Shown here piece after piece: positions 38,201 through 45,800 of a DNA stretch of 64,000 nt; the first letter of the stretch is position 1, and each line of letters starts with the position of its first letter. A program made the translations under genes and the position numbers. Under the pieces are notes generated by a model. It saw only the letters and a program-made list of their open reading frames with translations, was not told the origin of the DNA and searched no databases. This DNA is from Paenibacillus fonticola DSM 21315 (GTDB lineage Bacteria; Bacillota; Bacilli; Paenibacillales; Paenibacillaceae). Location: positions 1 through 64,000 of the forward strand of contig NZ_KB907251.1 of the NCBI RefSeq assembly GCF_000381905.1, written 5' to 3'.

Positions 38201-39886
38201 GCCGTTATGCCGGGCAATGAACGCGAGGCGCTGCTGCTATCGGTTTGGCGTGATGTTCTCGGTCTTGATTCGATTGGCTTGCAAGACAATTTCTTTAGCG
38301 CAGGCGGTGATTCAATAAAGGCGATTCAAGTTGCCGCGCGTGTACGCCAATATGGGTACGCCTTGGATATGAAGCAGTTATTTCAGCATCCGACTATAAG
38401 CACTTTAAGCCGATTTGTCGTTAAGGACGAGGAACTGATCGAGCAAGGAGCCGTCTCTGGCAATGTTATTCTGACGCCGATTCAGCGATGGTTCTGGTCA
38501 TTGCCGTTTGCCGAGAAGCATCATTTTAATCAATCGGTGATGTTGTACCGGAAAGAGCATTTTGATGAGAGCGTCGTGCAGGAAGTATTCCACGCCATCG
38601 TTGAGCATCATGATGCGCTGCGCATGACTTTCAGGCAAGACGAAGATGGGAGGATCGGCGCCTATAACCGTGAGGTGGAGACACCGTATTTTGACTGGGA
38701 ATTGGTTGAGCTTGGCGAATTCGCTATAGAGCAGGAGGCCGAAGCGGTAATTGCGAACAAGACCGAAAATCTGCAACGCAGTATGAATCTGGAAGAAGGT
38801 CCATTGGTTAAGCTGTGCCTATTCCGCGGAGATGCTGGCGATCATTTGTTTATCGCTGTCCATCATCTTGTCGTTGACGGTGTGTCCTGGCGTATTTTGC
38901 TAGAAGACTTTACATTGGCATACCAGCAGCGCATAGAAGGCAAACCGGTTGTATTGCCCGGGAAGACAATTTCGCTAATGCAATGGGCAACTGCAATGCT
39001 ATCGGAAGCAGAGCAGGGACGATGGAATGAAGAGAGGACATATTGGAGCAGCTTGCAGAGCGGCGGTGTTTCAAAGCTGCCGAAAATGAGAACCGAATCA
39101 GCCGCGTTGGCGGTGGAGTTGGAGCGAGAGTCTGAGTCTGTTGTGATGACGCTTGATGCAGAGCATACTGCTTCACTGCTTCAACAGGCTAATCAAGCGT
39201 ATAACACGGAGACAAACGATATTCTGCTTACCGCGCTATATTTGGCTATACGCGAATGGTGCGGTATGGACAAGCTGCTGTTGCAAGCTGAAGGGCATGG
39301 GAGGGAGGATGTGCTTGGCCTGAACATCTCTCGAACGGTCGGTTGGTTCACGAGCACATATCCGATCGCGCTGCATTCCGAGCGACCGGAGGATCTGTCT
39401 TATACGATCCGGTTTATTAAAGACTCGCTTCGTCGCATTCCAAACAAGGGGATCGGTTACGGTATTTTGAAAGAAATGACAACGCCAGACGAACAGCAGA
39501 ATGAAATGACCCTTTATCCGGAAATTGGCTTCAATTATCTTGGACAATTCGACGAGGAGCAAAGGGGGGGATTGTTTCAATTTTCCTCTATGCCTAAGGG
39601 GGAGGAAATCAGCCGGCAAATGCCATCATCTTTTCTACTGGATTTAAATGGGATGATTGCTGAAGGCCAGCTTACGTTCCACTTCGACTACGATGTGGAG
39701 AGTTATTCTGCAGAGCATGTCCAGATGCTAGCTGATGGCTATCAGCGTTGGTTATTGACTCTTATAGATCATTGCGTGAATAAGCAAACGACAGAATCCA
39801 GTCCGAGCGATTTTGTATACGACGACATGTCGATTGATGAATTCGAACAATTGGCGCAATTGCTGGATCAGAAAATATCCGGATAG
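32201..39886 (+). CDS. NRPS, two modules plus epimerization domain (predicted Lys-like, D-aromatic)
   Basis: The 2561-residue order is C (SHLIMDG near 144), A (A3 from ~606), PCP (GGHS, Ser995), C (HHLISDG near 1183), A (A3 from 1646), PCP (GGDS, Ser2038) and E (HHLVVDG near 2222, AEGHGRE, RTVGWFTS, FNYLGQFD). Codes: DTESIGTVCK, which resembles the lysine code DAESIGSVCK of bacitracin synthetase, and DGAITAEIAK, which resembles tyrosine codes of DGTITAEVAK type but with a smaller residue at position 239. Both calls are tentative, the second more so. The first C domain is of the type that follows a D residue, matching the E domain of the protein before it. The GTG start follows GAAGAAGTGGG. 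The C-terminal SPSDFVYDDMSIDEFEQLAQ is a COM donor helix similar to that of the previous protein. Confidence 0.92.
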   Translation: MNDTQIQNVYPLTPMQKGMLFHTLADPDTPVYFQQTLLTIGEKLDIDRLEASLNTLVRRHDMLRTVFLYKEVDEPLQVVLTERELRINEVNIQHLLEDEQEQFVADYAKRDLQQPFALDADALLRIAVFPCANQKCKLLLSFSHLIMDGWCVGTIAKELFQLYRGLPLDTPARPFSSYAEWLLQQDESIAIDYWRTYLDGIEEVTTLPGMKTHSETMSSVPAKWTVTLNTELTLMLSQLAARHQVTLSTLYQTVWGILLQHYNCADDVVFGTVVSGRPAEVPGIEQMVGLFINTVPVRVKATGEQLLSEVMKNVQDGIGAAESYHYVSLADIQQQTPLHNQLVQHLFVFENYPISEQVVGAKGEIGLMPITGVDGFEQTNYDFTIDIIPGTECCIQLTYNADKFDEQWISRISEHYVHLLQQAVELPQVTVNALSIVTEEEQHLLLNEFNTPLESRELEPIVCIFERQARQTPERTALMCGAETMTYDELRRNSNRLARWLLAQGIGEGSVVAICCERSFPLPVAMLAAWKAGAAYLPIDPEYPEERIAYMLSDCRAAMLLTDKPYSPDSVTTALRINTIHETLLALGAYDDSDLPLITDSKKLAYMIYTSGTTGKPKGIMIEQRNLADYVDTFIEYFRVSEHDRVLHHSSISFDTSVEEMFPALLVGGAVVMMGKYDLLEPKSLIEELQEKGVTIVSCSPLLLQELNRIPPSDYYARLYISGGDVLKKSYYNNLIGFSEIYNTYGPTETTVCATYYRCSGNEEVEHIPIGKPIPHKQVLIMNHRGQLQPIGVPGEICISGAGTGAGYMNLPKLTGEKFVDHPYDNDEKLYRSGDRGVWLPDGNIEFLGRMDHQVKIRGYRIETGEIERLLTEHDNVEDALVLAVQVSTGELALSAYYSAALPVSVSELRSYLARLLPDYMIPAYFVKLNQFPTNVNGKVDRKSLPNPLDSLTRERAFEPPIGKVERQIAELWEQVLEVAEIGRGESFFELGGHSLKATVLISRINQLFGSSLSIREVFRHPTIEQLARRVRAADKAGYQSITAAPYADSYPVSSAQKRLLVIHEFDKESTAYHMTAALSLIGNIDADRIEAALRGLIARHESLRTSFHYLDGIATQRVHAEVPFALERLELPEEGDTSEQSGFNKIMSSFVRPFDLTAAPLIRAALVRYTDRSQFLVLDMHHLISDGTSIEVLVSEFNSLYSGKQLPELTVHYKDYAVWQEQLANSGELEEHRNYWIQALSEPEELRLPEDYPRPPVKNMQGEGISELLDEQVADEVRRLAKETGTTAYNVLLAVYYVLLYKYSGQTDMIVGTPIAGRPLAELQSVVGMFVNMLPIRNRIAGNLTFREFLEQVQESFIAAHDHQACGLEDMLEHLGIERDLSRNPLFETVFVYQNTGNDLLELEGIRIRPIETASRVAKFDLTLHAEEEGALIHLRVDYSTALFKEESVKSLLERYIRLVKQVCRNAEARIAELDLMSPEQAEHVLNTFVYGQPVPIAEKVLHKLVEQQVERTPEHISVVLGERQWTYRQLNDYANHYASIFMKIGIVRGDRVGLLLHSSLEAVAALLGVLKAGAAYVPFDPEHPMERLVDVIDDSGIKLLVTNEQHNITDVVSVPYLRLEDVSQVVTANSVNPDLPVQGSDSAYVIYTSGTTGKAKGVVIAHEGISNTIQWRSSTYGLNTSDAALQLFHYTFDGFVASFFTPLVTGSKVVMLEQGQAKDPAAIRQALLRYDITHLIIIPPLYQALLEYLSPEDMLSIKSVTLAGDQTTSELVRISKEKSSHVELVNEYGPSENSIASTFHFGLQVDEEVTIGRPIWNTNVYVTNRDGQIQPVGIPGEIVLSGIGLSSGYVNRPELTADKFVSNPYEPGKIMYKTGDCGKWLPDGNIEYIGRVDHQLKIRGYRIEPGEIEAVLLADPVVKEAVVTVFTDASQQRRLCAYVVPEIGHAPQPEHIKVQLERKLPHYMIPSAIVILERMPLTSTGKLNRGALPKPIMTELGEAVMPGNEREALLLSVWRDVLGLDSIGLQDNFFSAGGDSIKAIQVAARVRQYGYALDMKQLFQHPTISTLSRFVVKDEELIEQGAVSGNVILTPIQRWFWSLPFAEKHHFNQSVMLYRKEHFDESVVQEVFHAIVEHHDALRMTFRQDEDGRIGAYNREVETPYFDWELVELGEFAIEQEAEAVIANKTENLQRSMNLEEGPLVKLCLFRGDAGDHLFIAVHHLVVDGVSWRILLEDFTLAYQQRIEGKPVVLPGKTISLMQWATAMLSEAEQGRWNEERTYWSSLQSGGVSKLPKMRTESAALAVELERESESVVMTLDAEHTASLLQQANQAYNTETNDILLTALYLAIREWCGMDKLLLQAEGHGREDVLGLNISRTVGWFTSTYPIALHSERPEDLSYTIRFIKDSLRRIPNKGIGYGILKEMTTPDEQQNEMTLYPEIGFNYLGQFDEEQRGGLFQFSSMPKGEEISRQMPSSFLLDLNGMIAEGQLTFHFDYDVESYSAEHVQMLADGYQRWLLTLIDHCVNKQTTESSPSDFVYDDMSIDEFEQLAQLLDQKISG

Positions 39887-39898
39887 GAGGTGCTGGCT

Positions 39899-42800
39899 TT
39901 GAGTTCTGCACATATTCAAAACATATATCCGCTAACGCCGATGCAAGACGGAATGCTCTATCACGCTGTGATGCATCCCGAATCGGACGCGTATTTTTTG
40001 CAAAATGTAATGACGGTTGAAGGAGAGCTTGATATCAGCGCTCTGGAGCTTACCATGAATCGATTACTTGAACGGTTCGATGTGTTTCGGACGGTGTTTA
40101 TGCATAAAGAGACCGAGCGTGCTTTGCAAGTCGTCCTTAAGAAGCGGGAAGCTAAGGTGATCTATCATGATCTGACTGCCTTGTGTACGGAAGAGCTGGA
40201 AGCTTGCCTCGAGCGGATTACGGAGCAGGACAAGTTAACACCTTTCCAATTAGATAAAGACGTATTAATGCGGATAACGGTCGTCCGATTTGCCGATAAG
40301 CAATACAAAATGATATGGAGCATACCGCATATCGTAATAGATGGCTGGAGTCTAGGCATTGTCTCTGACGCGTTCTATCGCATTTATCGTTCGATTGCGG
40401 CTGGGGAGGCAGTGATGCTGCCCCCGGCTCCTTCATTTGGTTCTTATTTGACATGGTTAAGACGGCAAGATCAGGCGAAAGCGATGGATTACTGGAAGGA
40501 ATATTTGGAAGGTTACGGACAGCAAATCGAATTGCCCGGTAAATCAGGCAGCAATAAGAAAGCCCCTTATCAATTAGAGTCCATTCGCATCGAGATTGAT
40601 AGGGATATAAGCGATAGATTGGAGCGCTTGTGCAGACAACACAAGGTAACGATGGGAACTGTCGCGCAGACAGTATGGGGTATACTTCTTCAGCGCTACA
40701 ACAACATTGACGACGTTGTGTTTGGCTCTGTTATATCGGGTCGGCCGCCAGAGGTTATGGATGTAGAGGAAATGGTCGGATTGTTCGTGAACACAGTGCC
40801 GCTGCGTGTGCGCAAACGTTCAGGGCAGACGTTCGCTGAACTGATAGTAGACGTACAGCAGTCGATGATCGACGCTAACCGCTATGGGTATGTATCTTTG
40901 GCGGATATTCAAACTGCGGCTGCCCAGCCAAGCTTGATTGGCCATTTGTTCGCGTTCGAGAATTATCCGATTCGGGATGAGGAGCCGGTGTCCAGTCTGG
41001 ATCAAGGCGGTACATCGTTCACGATTCGGCAGACGGAGGTGTTCGAGCATACAAATTATGATTTTCATCTGACGGCAGCGCAGAGTGATTATCTCGTATT
41101 TGAAATAAATTATAATGCAGCCGTGTATAACGATGATGGCATGAGACGTATGGAAGGACATTTGCGAACCATTGTCGGGCAAATTTCCGAGTCATGGGAT
41201 ATGTCCATAGAGAGCATCGACTTGATGACGGATGTAGAGAAACGCCAGATCATAATCGACTTCAATCAAACCGAATCCCCTTATCCAAAGGAAAAGACGG
41301 TTAATGAACTGTTGGAGGAGCAGGCGAATTTACATCCGGATAACATCGCTGTTGTATATAAGGATAGTCAATTGACTTATGCCAAGCTTGTACAAAGGTC
41401 GTCCCGCCTGGCAGGCTTGCTAAGCAGCAGAGGGGTTAGTCGGGGTTCGATAGTTGGCTTAATGGCAGAGCAATCGATCGAGCGCATCGTTGGAATATTC
41501 GCCATATTGAAAGCCGGTGGTGCTTATATGACTATCGATCCTGAGCTTCCGAAACAGCGTAAGCTGTATATGCTGGAAGATGCGGGAGCAGAGTGCCTGC
41601 TTACATTTGGCAGGAATACGGAGTTAGCCGAGTTTGGCGGAGATCGTATTCGTTTAGAATCATGGAGTGATTATGAATGGGCTGAGGATGAGCAATCATC
41701 AATGGGGCAAACGCCTGAAGACTTGGCTAACATTATGTATACATCGGGCTCGACCGGTGCGCCCAAGGGGGTTATGATCGAGCATCGAAATATCGCAAGG
41801 CTTGTGAAAAACGCCTCTACGGTGCCTCTTCATGAAGAAGTGCGGCTGCTGCAAACTGGGGCATTCGGCTTTGATGCCATTACGTTTGAAATATTTGGAG
41901 TGCTGCTTAATGGAGGCCGTCTGCATTTGATAGATAAAGACGTCCTATTAGATGCCGGCTTGTTGGCAACAACGCTTCGCCAATATAGCATTAATACGAT
42001 GTTTCTAACTACACAGTTGTTCAATCAACTGGCCATAGAGGATCCCGTAATATTATCGGGGATCGATTATTTGATTGTAGGCGGTGAGGCGCTGGCTCCG
42101 AAGCCGATTCAGATTGTACGGGCAGCATGTCCCCAATTAACTATTATTAATGCATACGGTCCCACTGAGAATACGGTTTTTTCGACCTATCACTGGGTTG
42201 ACCGGGACTATGCTGGGAACATTCCGATCGGAAGGCCTGTGTCGAATTCGAGCGTGTATATTGTTTCTAGAGATGGGCAGCTTCAGCCTATAGGTGTACC
42301 GGGAGAGCTGTGTGTCGGCGGAGATGGCGTCGGGCGCGGTTACGTAAATAAACCAGAGGCAACAGCCGAACGTTTCATTGATAATCCGTTTGCGTCGGGG
42401 ACAAGGCTGTATCGAACCGGGGATCTCGCTCAGTGGCATGCAGACGGTACAATGGAATATCTTGGCCGTATGGATGATCAGGTCAAAATTCGCGGATTCC
42501 GAATTGAGATTAGTGAGATCGAATTCCGGCTTAGCAAGCATTCCTGCGTCAAGGAAGCGATCGTAACGGCTATCGGAGACAAAGACATGAAATATTTGTG
42601 TGCCTATGTCGTCCTGGCAGACGGGGGACATGTTGAAGAGGCCGAGCTGAGTCGTCACCTTGCCGAAGAATTGCCGGATTATATGATCCCTTCGCATTTT
42701 GTGTTGTTAGATCAGCTTCCGTTAACGCCTAACGGCAAAGTGGACAGGAAAGCTCTTCCCCAGCCTGTTCGTGAGGAAGGCAGGAAGGCTGTTTATGTTG

Positions 42801-45800
42801 CTCCGAATAATGAAACGGAACGGCAGATGGTGGAGTTGTGGGAAAGCGTGCTGGGAACATCGCCGATTGGAACAACGGACAATTTCTTCTCATTAGGTGG
42901 TCATTCGCTAAAAGCAATGAGCCTTGTTTCGCGGATTAACCGGGCACTCAATAGGCAGGTATCGATTCGGATGCTGCTTGAAAATCCGACGATTCAGGAC
43001 TTATGCGGCGTGTTAGATAAAGAGGGGGCGCAAGATAAGCAGGTCATCGTTCCGATGAAACGAACAGATGCATATGATTATCCGCTTACACATGCCCAGC
43101 AAAGGATTTATCTCATTAGCCAGTTCGATTCAGTTGGAGTAGCCTATCATATTCCATACGTACTGCGGATTAACGGGAATTTGAATAAGCGGCACGTAGA
43201 GCAAGTGCTGCAAGCGTTGGTCGAGCGGCATGAATCGCTTAGGGTGTCCTTCCATGTCGTCGACGGGAAGCTCGTACAGCGAAGAAATGATCCGATCCAG
43301 TTCCAGCTTGAAATGCTTGGCGGTACATCTTCGAGGGCTGATCAGTTTGAACTGGATACGGTGTTAAATGCGTTCGTGCGACCATTCGATTTGAGCTGTG
43401 CGCCTTTATTCCGTGCCGGCCTGGCGAGCGTTTCTGAGAACGAGCATTATTTGGCGCTGGACATGCACCATATTATCGTCGATGGCGCATCTGTAAACGT
43501 GCTTATGGAAGAACTGGTATTGCTCTATAAGGAGCAAGAGCTTCCGCCGCTTCAGCTTGATTACTTAGATTATGCAATATGGCAAAATGAGCCCCGGCAG
43601 CGGGAGCGGCTTGAGCAACAGAAACAGTATTGGCTGCAGACATTTGCGGGAGAACTGCCTGTGCTGCAGCTGCCAACGGATTATCCAAGACCGCATTACC
43701 ATAGTTATAAAGGAAGCAGTGTATCTGCGACATTAGAACCAGACTTGTCGCATCGCTTGCGTCAGTTGGCCGCAGGCACAGGAACAACGATGTATATGAT
43801 TTGTATTGCGGCATACAGCGCATTGCTTCATCGCTACACGGGACAGGAGGATGTCATTGTCGGATCACCGGTTGCAGGACGAATAGCAGACGGTCTGGAA
43901 CGATCTGTGGGGATGTTTGTTAATACGCTTGCGATGAGACATTTTCCGATTGGCAGCAAATCATTCCGTGAATTTTTATCTGAAGTAAAGACATGTACGC
44001 TGGGGGCGCTCGACAACGAGCAATATCCTTTGGAAGAACTGTTGGAGCAATTGCAATTACCACGGCAGGCCAACCGGAATCCGTTGTTTGATACTATGTT
44101 TGTGTTCCAAAATGGAGTGGATAGTGGATCGTCGACTGACGAGACAGGGATTGAGGTTGTTGACTATGAAATGGACATTGCTAAATTCGATCTAACCTTC
44201 ACGATTGTTGATAATGGCGATACGTTTCATTTATCCGTAGAATTCAGTAAGGATCTTTATCATCGTGATACGGCAGAACGGATGGCGCGGCATTATATTA
44301 ATGTGCTTCGCCATATATCAGAAAATACAGATGTATCTTTAGAAGCGATCGAGCTGCTAGATAAAGCCGAACAGCAGATTTTGCTGCAAACCTTCAACGA
44401 TACGCAGCGTGAATATCCACGAGATCGCACAATTGCGGAATTGTTTGATGAGCAAGCGCTGCGTAATTCCGATCGGCCTGCTGTTGTGTACGATGGACAG
44501 TCGTTGACGTATCGTGAACTGCAAGAGCACGCGGGCAAGCTAGCTGTTGTGCTGCAAAAGAGAGGCGTTCGAGCCGATTCTGTTGTAGGTATTTATGCTG
44601 ATAAATCATTAGAACTCATTGTCGGAATTATGGCTGTACTAAGAGCGGGAGGCGCATTCCTCACCTTGGACAAATCGCTTCCGTCCGACCGCATTCGCTA
44701 TATGCTGGAGGACAGTGGAGCCCGTATCGTACTGACGGATGGCGCTGGCGGGTATGATTTTGCAGACCAAGGTATCGAAGCTGTGAATATTTCCGTTGAT
44801 AGGGGAGATGAGCAGGAGCTGTCTCACGGTCAAGAGCTTAATTATGCTAGCGTTGCGACGGATCTCGCCTATATTATGTACACCTCGGGCTCTACGGGTC
44901 AGCCTAAAGGCGTCATGGTTGAGCAGCGGAATGTTGTCCGTTTGGTTAAAAATACGAACTATGTGCCATTGAACGAAAACGTACGTATTTTACAGACTGG
45001 GGCCATCGGCTTTGATGCGATTGCATTTGAGATATTCGGAGCTTTGCTAAATGGCGGATGCCTTTACCTTGTTGATAAGACTGTCATTCTGGATGCGGAG
45101 GCGTTATCAGGCGTTATCGCTAGGAATGGAATTAATATGATGTGGTTGACTTCCTCCTTGTTCAATCAATTGGTGCAAGCCAAGCCAAACACGTTCACTG
45201 GTATTAGCTATCTGATTGTAGGTGGTGAGGCGCTGTCTCCCAAACATATACAGAGTGCACGTGAAGCTTGTCCGGAGCTTCTGATTGTCAACGGCTATGG
45301 CCCAACGGAAAATACAACCTTCTCGACGAGCTTCCCTGTTATGCATAACTATGACAGCAATATTCCTATCGGGCGGCCGATTGCGAACTCGGCAGCTTAT
45401 ATTGTGTCGAAGAGCGGTATGCTGCAGCCGATCGGGGTGCCTGGGGAGCTGTGTGTTGGTGGAGATGGAGTTGGCCGAGGGTATGTTAATAAGGAAGACG
45501 AGACCGCGCTGAAATTCGTGGACAATCCATTCGCACCGGGTATGAAAATGTATCGGACAGGCGATTTGGCGCGCTGGTTACCAGATGGAACGATTGAATA
45601 TAGCGGCCGAATCGATCAGCAGGTTAAAATTCGCGGTTATCGGATTGAAACCGGGGAAATCGAGCAGCGGTTGGGTAAGCATCACTCTGTCAAAGAGGCA
45701 ATAGTTGTTGTTGGCGGTAAAGATCATGGTAAATATTTATGTGCTTACGTCGTACCAAATAATGATCAGAGCGTAGATAAGGCAGGGCTGCTGCGTTACC

